A stretch of 8,725 nt of DNA from Alphaproteobacteria bacterium (GCA_016869335.1 VGEJ01000091.1:1-8725), one strand, 5' to 3'. Positions 1 through 6,448 are shown, numbered from the stretch's first letter. Notes: generated by a model from the sequence alone, not told the origin. Numbers and translations are program-made.

Positions 1-1
1 T

Positions 2-448
2 CCGGCGGTGTTCGAGCGCGCCAAGCCGGTGATGAGCGCCTACTCCCGCACGACGACCCTGCTCGGCCCGGCCGGCTGCGGCCAGCTCACCAAGATGGTG
101 AACCAGATCTGCATCGCCGGGCTGGTGCAGGGCCTGGCCGAGGGCATCAACTTCGCGCTGAAGGCCGGGCTCGACCCCAAGACCGTGGTGGACACGATCT
201 CCAAGGGCGCCGCCGGTTCGTGGCAGATGGAGAACCGTGGCCCGACGATGGCGGCGGGCAAGTTCGACTTCGGCTTCGCCGTCAACTGGATGCGCAAGGA
301 CCTCGGCATCGCGCTCGCCGAGGCCCAGCGCAACGGCGCACGCCTGCCGACGATCGCGCTGATCGATCAGTTCTACGCCCACGTCCAGCGCCGTGGCGGC
401 GGCCGCTGGGATACCTCGAGCCTCATCCACCTCCTGATGAACGATTAA
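2..448 (+). CDS. NAD(P)-dependent beta-hydroxyacid dehydrogenase, 3-hydroxyisobutyrate dehydrogenase family (C-terminal part)
   Basis: The frame is open from the left edge to a TAA at 446-448, giving 148 residues of a protein that is usually about 290 residues, so the N-terminal Rossmann (NAD-binding) half lies outside the window. The visible part is the all-helical C-terminal domain. It starts just before the family's catalytic segment GPAGCGQLTKMVNQ, whose lysine (codon 92-94) is the expected general acid/base, followed by the conserved asparagine three residues on. Further family hallmarks are SWQMENRG, the FDFGFAVNWMRKDLGIAL stretch and the GGGRWDTSSLI ending. Members oxidise or reduce beta-hydroxyacids such as 3-hydroxyisobutyrate or tartronate semialdehyde in the cytoplasm; the substrate cannot be told from this half. 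The gene is on the opposite strand from the large housekeeping run and looks functionally unrelated to it. The family call is secure; the substrate is open. Confidence 0.9.
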   Translation, partial: PAVFERAKPVMSAYSRTTTLLGPAGCGQLTKMVNQICIAGLVQGLAEGINFALKAGLDPKTVVDTISKGAAGSWQMENRGPTMAAGKFDFGFAVNWMRKDLGIALAEAQRNGARLPTIALIDQFYAHVQRRGGGRWDTSSLIHLLMND

Positions 449-465
449 GGCCAACCGGGCGCCCC

Positions 466-493
466 TTGACGTGCAGGGTCACCGCGCCACATT
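466..493 (+). promoter_or_regulatory. candidate sigma-70-type promoter for the small membrane ORF
   Basis: TTGACG at 466-471 matches the first five bases of the -35 consensus, in the form common in alphaproteobacteria. Sixteen bases later CACATT (488-493) gives a 3-of-6 match to a -10 box. Transcription would start near 500, which is the A of the downstream ATG, so the message could be leaderless. The -35 is good and the -10 weak; this is a pattern match only. Confidence 0.35.
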
Positions 494-499
494 GCGCGG

Positions 500-745
500 A
501 TGGGGGGAGTCACGCTGTCGTGGCTCGCGGATGTCGCGAGCGTCGCGGGGGTGGTCATCGCGGTGGTCGGCTTCGGTGTCACGCTGTGGAACGTGGCGAG
601 GTCAATACGGGCGGCCGAGCGTGCCAAGGAAGCGGCCAAAGAGGCAAGGGCGAGCGCGCGTTTCCTCGAGACCTTGGCGCGTTGGCAAGCCTTCAACGCT
701 GATAAAGCCTTGGGGCATGTCATCGCTTCGCTAGAAAAGACGTAG
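500..745 (+). CDS. small single-pass membrane protein of unknown function
   Basis: This 81-residue ORF begins at ATG 500 and ends with TAG at 743-745. I do not recognise a named family. Residues about 8-30 form a hydrophobic segment (core VAGVVIAVVGFGVTLW), long enough for one transmembrane helix. It is followed by a strongly charged, alanine-rich helical stretch (about 33-54, rich in R, K and E) that would be cytosolic by the positive-inside rule and could form a coiled coil. The tail, residues 55-81, is amphipathic. No Shine-Dalgarno sequence precedes the ATG. The last 26 bp overlap the 3' end of mazG on the opposite strand. By my count third codon positions are about 91% G/C in the first 34 codons but about 66% afterwards, unlike the uniformly GC3-rich neighbours. 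The arrangement of a transmembrane helix followed by a charged helix makes a real protein likelier than chance. It could be a 3'-truncated remnant of a longer gene. Confidence 0.55.
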   Translation: MGGVTLSWLADVASVAGVVIAVVGFGVTLWNVARSIRAAERAKEAAKEARASARFLETLARWQAFNADKALGHVIASLEKT

Positions 746-1565
746 CCGTCCGGGGTTCGGCCGCCTTGGCTTCGTCCCACAGCGCGTCCATCTCGGCGAG
801 CGTCGCCTGCTCGGGCGTTCTTCCTTGCGCGGCAAGGACTTCCTCGACGTAGCGGAAGCGGCGCGCGAACTTGGCGTTGGTCCCCTGGGCCGCCGCTTCG
901 GCATCGATGCCGAGGTGGCGCGCGAGGTTGACGACGGTGCAGAGCACATCACCGATCTCGTCACTGAGCCGCCCCTTGTCGGCACCGGCCGCGATCTCGC
1001 GCTTGAGCTCGGCCACCTCCTCATCGATCTTGGCCAGCACCTCGGCCGCACTCGGCCAGTCGAAGCCCACGCGGCCGGCCCGGCTCTGGAGCTTCTGGGA
1101 GCGGGTGAGGGCCGGCAGGGCGAGCGGCACCCCGTCCAACACGCTCTGCCGCGCGCCCCGGGCCTTCGCTGTTCGCTCGACCGCCTTGTGCGCCTCCCAG
1201 GCCCTGGTCTGGGCCGCCGGCGTGTCGATGGTCGCGCCGCCGAACACGTGCGGGTGGCGCCCGATCATCTTGGCGCACAGGTCCTCGACGACGGCCGCGA
1301 GGTCGAAGCGGCCGTGCTCGCTCGCCATCTGGGCATGGAAGACGACCTGGAACAGCAGGTCGCCGAGCTCCTCCCGGAGCGCGCCGTAATCTTCCAGGCG
1401 GATCGCCTCGGCGACCTCGTAGGCTTCCTCGATGGTGTAAGGCGCGATCGTCGCGTAGGTCTGCTCGCGATCCCACGGACAGCCGCGTTCGGGATCGCGC
1501 AGCCGCGCCATGATCGCTAGGAGCTGGTCGAGCGCGGCGTCGGCGCCCCGGGACCTTCCGATCAT
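720..1565 (-). CDS. mazG: nucleoside triphosphate pyrophosphohydrolase MazG
   Basis: MazG hydrolyses (d)NTPs to NMP and pyrophosphate in the cytoplasm; in E. coli it also affects ppGpp levels. The 281-residue product has the two tandem all-alpha MazG domains of the full-length form. The N-terminal copy carries CPWD (29-32), the metal-binding EEAYE (46-50) and E66/D69 in REELGDLLFQ. The linker has RHPHVFG (103-109), WEAHK and GVPLALPAL. The C-terminal copy carries EEVAE (182-186) and SDEIGD (201-206), then VVNLARHLGI. One residue of the usual acidic pair is D202 rather than E. I chose ATG 1565 because family similarity starts right after it; the frame stays open another 32 codons upstream, but that stretch runs into the 3' end of the MBL gene and has no family similarity. 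The gene is last in the minus-strand run, 28 bp after the MBL hydrolase, and its final 26 bp overlap the convergent small ORF. Length is close to the E. coli protein (263 residues). Confidence 0.95.
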   Translation of the reverse strand: MIGRSRGADAALDQLLAIMARLRDPERGCPWDREQTYATIAPYTIEEAYEVAEAIRLEDYGALREELGDLLFQVVFHAQMASEHGRFDLAAVVEDLCAKMIGRHPHVFGGATIDTPAAQTRAWEAHKAVERTAKARGARQSVLDGVPLALPALTRSQKLQSRAGRVGFDWPSAAEVLAKIDEEVAELKREIAAGADKGRLSDEIGDVLCTVVNLARHLGIDAEAAAQGTNAKFARRFRYVEEVLAAQGRTPEQATLAEMDALWDEAKAAEPRTATSFLAKR

Positions 1566-1593
1566 TTCTGCATAATAATAGTTATGGCAAATA
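1566..1593 (-). promoter_or_regulatory. AT-rich intergenic pocket before mazG
   Basis: The 28 bases between the MBL stop and the mazG start are strikingly AT-rich; counting 1561-1597 gives 10 G/C of 37, in a window that is about two-thirds GC. On the minus strand it contains two overlapping TATTAT hexamers resembling -10 boxes, 10-18 bases before the mazG ATG. No convincing -35 lies 16-18 bases upstream, so a standard promoter is not demonstrated. It may instead be an unstructured translation-initiation region; only a weak SD-like GCAGAA precedes the ATG. Confidence 0.3.
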
Positions 1594-2349
1594 TCAGCAC
1601 TCGAGTACCAGCCCGTCGTGCCCCGGCCGCACGCGCTCGGGAAGCCGCGCCGCCAACGCACCGTAATCGACGCCCGCCGTCATGTGGGTCAGGATCGCAC
1701 GCTCCGGCCGCACGCGCTCGATCCATGCCAGTGCCAGCTCGACGTGGGCATGCGTCGGATGCGGCTCATAGCGCAACGCATCGACGATCCAGACCTTGAC
1801 GCCCGCCAGCGCATCGAACGCGGCCTCGTCCAGCCGAACGAGATCGGTCGAGTACGCGAGCGCGCCGAACCGGAACCCGAGGCTCGCTACGCCTCCGTGG
1901 TCCTGCGCGAACGGCACCACCTCGATGGCGCCGACACGAAACGGCCGGCCGATAGGGTGTGGGGCCGCGATCACCGGATAAAGGTCATCGATGGGAGCAA
2001 AGACGTAGCCGAAGCGGGTGCGCAGCGTCGCCAACGTCTCGTCGCTGCCATAGACTGGAACTGGGCTGCGGCGCCGGTGATAGACGGCCCGCAGATCGTC
2101 GATGCCATGAGTGTGGTCGGCATGATCGTGCGTATAAAGAACGGCGTCGAATGCGCTGATATCATGCAATAAACACTGCGTCCTAAGGTCCGGAGACGTA
2201 TCCACCAAAAGGGTCGTGCCGGCGTGTTCGACGAGAACCGAGGCGCGCAGGCGCCGGTTGCGCGGATCGGTGGGTTCGCAGGCGCCCCAGTCGTTGCCGA
2301 TACGCGGCACCCCACCGGACGCGCCGCAGCCGAGGATCGTTACGCGCAC
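1594..2349 (-). CDS. metallo-beta-lactamase-fold hydrolase, PhnP-like phosphodiesterase family
   Basis: The 251-residue product has the full dinuclear metal site of the MBL fold: H74, H76, D78 and H79 in THDHADHTHG, then H151, D169 and H222. H200 in the HPTHAH segment matches the extra conserved histidine of PhnP, the 5-phosphoribosyl 1,2-cyclic phosphate phosphodiesterase. The N-terminus (ILGCGASGGVPRIG) is typical of the PhnP/Lactamase_B_2 branch. No phn (C-P lyase) gene is visible, so the natural substrate is unknown; a cyclic phosphodiester or nucleic-acid-derived substrate is a reasonable inference. It starts at GTG 2349, overlapping the end of tatD by 10 bp, which suggests translational coupling. 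The TatD-MBL pairing after metG is a recurrent alphaproteobacterial arrangement. Fold and metal ligands are certain; the reaction is not. Confidence 0.9.
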   Translation of the reverse strand: MRVTILGCGASGGVPRIGNDWGACEPTDPRNRRLRASVLVEHAGTTLLVDTSPDLRTQCLLHDISAFDAVLYTHDHADHTHGIDDLRAVYHRRRSPVPVYGSDETLATLRTRFGYVFAPIDDLYPVIAAPHPIGRPFRVGAIEVVPFAQDHGGVASLGFRFGALAYSTDLVRLDEAAFDALAGVKVWIVDALRYEPHPTHAHVELALAWIERVRPERAILTHMTAGVDYGALAARLPERVRPGHDGLVLEC

Positions 2350-3134
2350 GGGGCAGCCGTCGCCTTCGTGAACAAGGCGAGGAAATTGTCGCTGGTCTGC
2401 GCCGTCAACTCGTTCAGCGACACCCCGCGCAGCGCCGCGAGGAAGGCGGCGGTGTGGGCGACGAACGCCGGCTCGTTGCGCCGGCCGCGCACCGGCACCG
2501 GCGCAAGGTAGGGGGCGTCGGTTTCCACCAGCAGTCGGTCCGCCGGGACCTCGCGCGCGATATGGCGCAGTGGTTCGGCATTCTTGAACGTCACGATGCC
2601 CGAGAACGAGATGTAGAAGCCGAGATCGAGCGCCGCGCGCGCCAGGCCGGGGCCAGCGGTGAAGCAGTGGATCACGCCGGAGAGAGTGCCCTGCCCGATT
2701 TCCTCGCTGAGGATCGCCGCGACATCCTCATCAGCGTCGCGAGCGTGCACGATCAGCGGCAGCCTACTTGTACGCGCCGCCGCGGCGTGTGCCCGGAAGC
2801 ATGCCACCTGGTCGGCGTGCGCAGCGTGCTGGTAGTAGTAGTCGAGGCCGGTCTCGCCGATCCCGACCACCTTCGGGTGGGCGGCCCGCTCGAGCAGCCA
2901 AGCGGTCGTGAGATCGGGCGAGCGCCCGGCCTCGTGCGGATGCACCCCGACCGAGCAGAAGGTGTCCGGATGGCGCTCGGTCAATGCCGCGACGGCGGGG
3001 AACTCCTCCATGCGCGTGCAGATCGTGAGCAGCGTGCGGACCCCGGCCGCGCGGGCCCGCACGATGACTTCCCCCTCGTCGCCGGCGAAGGCCGGGAACG
3101 TCAGGTGGCAGTGGCTGTCAACCAGGGGCGGCAC
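2340..3134 (-). CDS. tatD: TatD family metal-dependent hydrolase (DNase)
   Basis: TatD proteins are cytoplasmic TIM-barrel metalloenzymes with 3'-5' exonuclease activity, linked to DNA repair and clearance. This 264-residue protein has the family's metal ligands: H8 and H10 (VDSHCHL), E94 (GIGETGLDYYY), H130 (IVHARD), H156 (IHCF) and D206 (VETDAPYL). VGVHPH (62-67) and the RGRRNEP loop are also present; in that loop PVPV replaces the PVPH often seen in YcfH-like members. GTG 3134 is chosen because family similarity begins immediately after it; the frame is open to a TTG at 3254, but that extension runs entirely inside metG and resembles nothing in the family. The gene begins 10 bp after the metG stop and ends overlapping the MBL gene. 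It could equally be named ycfH; no tatABC genes are nearby, so a role in Tat export is not implied. Confidence 0.93.
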   Translation of the reverse strand: MPPLVDSHCHLTFPAFAGDEGEVIVRARAAGVRTLLTICTRMEEFPAVAALTERHPDTFCSVGVHPHEAGRSPDLTTAWLLERAAHPKVVGIGETGLDYYYQHAAHADQVACFRAHAAAARTSRLPLIVHARDADEDVAAILSEEIGQGTLSGVIHCFTAGPGLARAALDLGFYISFSGIVTFKNAEPLRHIAREVPADRLLVETDAPYLAPVPVRGRRNEPAFVAHTAAFLAALRGVSLNELTAQTSDNFLALFTKATAAPCA

Positions 3135-3144
3135 GCTCGGCGCA

Positions 3145-4710
3145 TCAGCCGGCGGCGGGCTGCGCCGCGGCCTCGACGAAGCGTGGAAAGACCGCCCGTG
3201 GCGGTGGCAGCGCCGTACCGGGCACCAGTGCCCCCGCGGGGCCGAGCATGGCAAAGCTCCGCGCCGCGTCCGCGACGCCGAGCTGATCGAGGATGCGGCC
3301 GGAGGATACCGGCATGAACGGTTGGGTCAGGATGGCGTAGTGCCGGATGGCTTCGAGGAGCGCGTAGAGCACCGTGCGCATGCGCGCCGGATCGCTCGTG
3401 CGCAGCGCCCACGGCGCCTGCTCGTCGATGTAGCGGTTGGCCTGTCCTATCGCTGCCCACAGCCGGATCAGCACCGCATGCAGGGACTGGACATCGATCA
3501 TGTCGCGGCAGGCCGCCAAGAGGCCGTGCGCGTCCCCGAGCAATGCCTCGTCCGCGCGCGCGCGGGTGGCCGGTTCCGGTACCCGGGCCTCGCAATGGCG
3601 CTGCACGAGGGAGAGCACGCGCTGAACGAGGTTGCCGTAGTCGTTCGCGAGGTCGCCGTTCAGGCGCAGGACCATGGCGCGGTGGGAGAAGTCGCCGTCG
3701 TTGCCAAACGGCACTTCGCGCATCAGGAAATAGCGCACCGGATCGAGACCGTACGTCGCCACCAGGCTGACCGGATCGATGATGTTGCCGAGCGACTTCG
3801 AGATCTTCTGCCCCTCGTTGGTCCACCACCCGTGTGCGAACACCCGCTTCGGCGGATCGACGCCGGCCGCCATCAGAAACGCCGGCCAGTAGACGGCGTG
3901 GAAGCGCAGAATGTCCTTGCCCACCATGTGCAGGTCGGCCGGCCAGTAGGTGCGGAACTGAGGCGATGCCGCGTCGGGGTAGCCGACCGCCGTGATATAG
4001 TTGGTCAGCGCATCGAGCCAGACGTACATCACGTGGGCCTCGTCGCCCGGCACCGGGACGCCCCAACGGAAACTGGTGCGCGACACCGAGAGGTCGAGGA
4101 GACCGCCGCGCACGAAGCTGATGACCTCGTTGCGCCGGCTCTCGGGCAGAATGAAGTCGGGGTGGCGGGCGTAGAAGTCGAGCAGCCGGTCCCGCCACGC
4201 CGACAGCCGGAAGAAGTAGCTCGGCTCCTCGACCCACTCGACTTCGGCCCCGCTCGCCGCCCGGCGGGTCCCGTCCGGTCCCACCACGAGTTCGCTCTCG
4301 ACGTAGAACGCCTCGTCGCGCACCGAGTACCAGCCGGAATAGCTGCCGAGGTACAGCTCCCCGTTCCGGCTGAGCGCGTTCCAGATCGCCTGCGAGGCCC
4401 GGGCGTGGCGCTCCTCGGTGGTGCGGATGAAGTCGTCGTTCGAGTACATCATCGTGGCCGACAAGTCGCGAAAGTTGCGCGATACCTTGTCGCAGAACGC
4501 TTGCGGCTCCATGCCCGTCGCTGCCGCGGACTTCGCCACTTTCTGACCGTGCTCGTCGGTACCGGTGAGGAAATGGACGTCATAGCCATCGAGCCGCCGG
4601 AAGCGCGCCAGCACATCGCACGCGAGCGAAGTGTAGGCGTGGCCGATATGCGGCACGTCGTTGACGTAGTAGATCGGCGTCGTGATGTAATAGGTCTTGC
4701 GAGTGGACAT
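3145..4710 (-). CDS. metG: methionyl-tRNA synthetase
   Basis: MetRS attaches methionine to initiator and elongator tRNA-Met in the cytoplasm. The 521-residue protein shows a class Ia Rossmann catalytic domain with PHIGH (20-24), FLTGTDEHGQK (47-57) and the KMSKS loop as KISKS (302-306), which holds the ATP phosphates. MYVWLDALTNYI and HMVGKDILRFH lie between them. The helical anticodon-binding domain includes NRYIDEQAPW (425-434), with the tryptophan typical of CAU anticodon recognition. The connective-peptide region (about 110-170) contains no CxxC pairs, so this is the zinc-free type. There is no C-terminal Trbp111-like dimerisation domain; the length fits the short alphaproteobacterial form. 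ATG 4710 is the only sensible start and lies 27 bp after the holB stop, with no clear SD, just downstream of a GC hairpin. TatD starts 10 bp after its stop. Confidence 0.97.
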   Translation of the reverse strand: MSTRKTYYITTPIYYVNDVPHIGHAYTSLACDVLARFRRLDGYDVHFLTGTDEHGQKVAKSAAATGMEPQAFCDKVSRNFRDLSATMMYSNDDFIRTTEERHARASQAIWNALSRNGELYLGSYSGWYSVRDEAFYVESELVVGPDGTRRAASGAEVEWVEEPSYFFRLSAWRDRLLDFYARHPDFILPESRRNEVISFVRGGLLDLSVSRTSFRWGVPVPGDEAHVMYVWLDALTNYITAVGYPDAASPQFRTYWPADLHMVGKDILRFHAVYWPAFLMAAGVDPPKRVFAHGWWTNEGQKISKSLGNIIDPVSLVATYGLDPVRYFLMREVPFGNDGDFSHRAMVLRLNGDLANDYGNLVQRVLSLVQRHCEARVPEPATRARADEALLGDAHGLLAACRDMIDVQSLHAVLIRLWAAIGQANRYIDEQAPWALRTSDPARMRTVLYALLEAIRHYAILTQPFMPVSSGRILDQLGVADAARSFAMLGPAGALVPGTALPPPRAVFPRFVEAAAQPAAG

Positions 4711-4728
4711 GTTCGGTGACGCGACGGA

Positions 4729-4751
4729 CCGCCCGCCTCATCCGCGGGCGG
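4729..4751 (-). repeat. perfect 8-bp GC hairpin at the holB/metG junction
   Basis: CCGCCCGC (4729-4736) and GCGGGCGG (4744-4751) are exact inverted repeats around a 7-base loop. The holB stop codon (4738-4740) lies inside the loop, and the metG start lies 18 bases beyond the stem. No run of U follows on either strand, so this is not an intrinsic terminator. It could affect ribosome passage, coupling or RNA processing between the two genes. Confidence 0.6.
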
Positions 4752-5826
4752 TTGACGCGAGGGCAACGAGGGCGGCGATCAGGACCTGCTTCTTGTCGAG
4801 ATTGAGGTCGTCGGCCTGCGCGAAGAGGTCGGCGATCTTTTCCCACACCTCAACCCAGCGATCAAGCCCGCCGCCGGTGCCGAGCTGGCAAAGGACCGCC
4901 ATCTCGCCCGGCACTATCTCCCGCGCCGGCAGATCGCCAGCCCCGGTACGGACGAGACGCGCGAGCCAGAGCGGGAGCAGCTCGCGCACGACTTGATACG
5001 TCGGCTCATTGCTCGGCCGCGCCATGCGCTCGCCGAAGCGCAGAAGCGGCAAGGTCTCGAGTTTCCGCAGTTGGGACACCAGACCGATCAACTCGGCATA
5101 GAGCGCGCCGCCGCCCGCTGCGCTTATCTCCAGGGCGCGCCCCGCGCTGCCCTGCGCCAGCTCGGCTACGGTGGCCCGTTCCGCTTCGCTCTGGCCGCCA
5201 TGGTGCAGCCCAAGGATGTCCTCCACGATCGCCTGCGCCAACGGCTGCAGGCGCAACAGCCGGCAGCGCGAACGGATAGTCGGCAGAATCCGGCCGGCAC
5301 TATGTGCGATCAGCAGGATCAAGCCGCGCTGCGGCGGCTCCTCGACGATCTTCAGGACGGCGGTCGCCGCCTTGTCGTTGAGGTCGTCCGCGGCATCGAC
5401 GATGGCGACGCGCCAACCGCCCTGAGCCGCCGTTCTGGCGAAGAACGCCGGTATGCGGCGCGCGTGCTCGACCACGATCTCTCCGCTCAGCCGGCCCGAC
5501 TTGGCATCCCGCGCACGTTCAATGGTGAGGAGATCGGGGTGGCTGCCGACGGCGACCTGCCGGAACACGGGATCCTCGGGCGCCAAGGTCAGATCGGGCG
5601 CGCGGCGGTGTCCGCCGGCCAGAAGGTGGCGGGCGAAACGGTAGGCCAGCGTTGCCTTGCCGATGCCGCGCGGCCCGCTGATCAGCCAAGCATGAGCCAG
5701 CCGGCCCTCTGCGGCCGCGCCATGGAGCAGGCGTTCTGCGGCTTGGTGGCCCATGAGCGCCGGGTTCTCGCGTGGCAGGGGCCACTCGGGATGCGGCGGC
5801 GTCAGTTCGCTGGATTCAGCGGCCAA
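4738..5826 (-). CDS. holB: DNA polymerase III delta prime subunit
   Basis: Delta prime is the stator of the clamp loader (delta, DnaX, delta prime) that opens and loads the beta clamp during replication. The 362-residue protein has the AAA+ fold with a P-loop region at SGPRGIGKAT (50-59). The residue after the lysine is A58, where ATPases have S or T, consistent with delta prime being a non-hydrolysing member. Other hallmarks are RLAHAWLISGP, WRVAIVDAADDLN, the LKIVEEPP segment and the TIRSRCR motif that supplies an arginine finger to the neighbouring subunit. The zinc-binding cysteines of the E. coli protein are absent. The start is TTG 5826: it lies 6 bases after a GAGGA Shine-Dalgarno, and a TGA in the same frame blocks any farther upstream start. 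It overlaps the tmk stop by 11 bp. A tmk-holB pair is widespread in bacteria and links dTTP supply to replication. Confidence 0.95.
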   Translation of the reverse strand: MAAESSELTPPHPEWPLPRENPALMGHQAAERLLHGAAAEGRLAHAWLISGPRGIGKATLAYRFARHLLAGGHRRAPDLTLAPEDPVFRQVAVGSHPDLLTIERARDAKSGRLSGEIVVEHARRIPAFFARTAAQGGWRVAIVDAADDLNDKAATAVLKIVEEPPQRGLILLIAHSAGRILPTIRSRCRLLRLQPLAQAIVEDILGLHHGGQSEAERATVAELAQGSAGRALEISAAGGGALYAELIGLVSQLRKLETLPLLRFGERMARPSNEPTYQVVRELLPLWLARLVRTGAGDLPAREIVPGEMAVLCQLGTGGGLDRWVEVWEKIADLFAQADDLNLDKKQVLIAALVALASTARG

Positions 5827-6448
5827 GTCGAGTCCTCATCGCGGCGCGGATTGCGGCCTGAATCGACGCCGCTTCATTACTCGCGTCAACGACGACGCAG
5901 CGCGCGGGAGCGCGGCGCGCGATCTCAAGAAACGCAACCCGCAGGCGCTCGTGGAACGCCACATCCATCGCCTCGTAGCGGCTGCGCCCGGCGCCACCGG
6001 CCCGATGCACCGCGCGGGCCAACCCAACCTCCACCGGCAGATCGAGCACGATCGTCAGATCCGGGACGAAGTCCCCCAGCACCAGCCGGTGCAGGCGTTC
6101 GACGACGCGGCGTCCCAACCCCAGCCCATAACCCTGATAGGCCATGGTCGAGTCCGAGAAGCGATCGCAGACGACCCAGCGGCCGGCATCGAGCGCGGGC
6201 CGAACGCGGCGCTCGATGTGCTCGCAGCGCGCGGCGTAATGCAGGAGCGCCTCGCTCATCACCGTCCAGTGTGCTCCGCCCTCGACGAGCAACCGTCGCA
6301 GCTCCTCTGCCGCGGGCGTGCCGCCGGGCTCGCGCGTCACGAGCGGATCGAGGCCCGATTGGGCCAGGTGCTCGCCGAGCAGACGGGCCTGAGTCGACTT
6401 GCCGGTCCCCTCCCCGCCTTCGATCGTGATCAAGCGGCCGCGTGTCAC
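5816..6448 (-). CDS. tmk: thymidylate kinase (dTMP kinase)
   Basis: The enzyme phosphorylates dTMP to dTDP with ATP in the dTTP pathway. The 210-residue product matches the usual size. It has the P-loop GGEGTGKST (11-19), the substrate-binding TREPGGTP (38-45) and DRF plus SDSTMAYQG (95-106), where most family members have DRY. RSRYEAMD (155-162) lies in the lid region. I chose GTG 6448 because it sits in the conserved spacing before ITIEGGEGTGKST. A GTG at 6490 in the same frame would add 14 residues without family similarity and overlap dacF by 28 bp. The chosen start lies 14 bp after the dacF stop; only a weak GACGG precedes it, so translation is probably coupled to dacF. Its 3' end overlaps the holB start. 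Confidence 0.95.
   Translation of the reverse strand: MTRGRLITIEGGEGTGKSTQARLLGEHLAQSGLDPLVTREPGGTPAAEELRRLLVEGGAHWTVMSEALLHYAARCEHIERRVRPALDAGRWVVCDRFSDSTMAYQGYGLGLGRRVVERLHRLVLGDFVPDLTIVLDLPVEVGLARAVHRAGGAGRSRYEAMDVAFHERLRVAFLEIARRAPARCVVVDASNEAASIQAAIRAAMRTRLGR
5833..5837 (-). promoter_or_regulatory. Shine-Dalgarno for holB supporting a TTG start
   Basis: GAGGA on the minus strand, 6 bases before TTG 5826, lies inside the last codons of tmk. It is one of only two clear SD sequences at junctions in the run and decides the unusual TTG start; no ATG or GTG fits the conserved N-terminus of HolB. Confidence 0.6.

Noticed and set aside
220..734. Alternative plus-strand frames crossing the dehydrogenase end and the small ORF (220-702 and 471-734)
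   Set aside because: They are Arg/Gly-rich out-of-frame readings of the dehydrogenase or of the 500-745 ORF; neither shows a hydrophobic segment or motif, whereas the 500 frame does.
736..762. Possible intrinsic terminator for mazG (stem 744-748 with 758-762, then TTTT on the minus strand opposite 735-738)
   Set aside because: The stem is only 5 bp including a G-U pair, the loop is 9 bases, the T run is short and displaced by 5 bases, and the whole structure lies inside the mazG coding sequence.
1566..1661. N-terminal extension of MazG to 1661
   Set aside because: The extension overlaps the end of the MBL gene, lacks family similarity, and a standard ATG stands exactly where MazG similarity starts.
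1594..2349. Naming the MBL hydrolase phnP outright
   Set aside because: The metal ligands and H200 match PhnP, but no phosphonate genes are present and the same branch includes enzymes of unknown substrate, so only the family is claimed.
3135..3254. N-terminal extension of TatD to a TTG at 3254
   Set aside because: The added 40 residues run inside metG and match nothing in the TatD family, which begins just before the VDSHCHL motif.
2908..4719. A 603-residue open frame on the plus strand opposite metG and tatD
   Set aside because: It lies antisense to two unmistakable genes, has no recognisable motif, and is the expected shadow of GC-rich coding DNA in which third-position G/C removes stop codons on the other strand.
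4993..6429. A 478-residue plus-strand frame opposite holB and tmk
   Set aside because: It is low-complexity (Arg, Ala, Pro, Gly rich), wholly antisense to two confident genes and has no domain signature.
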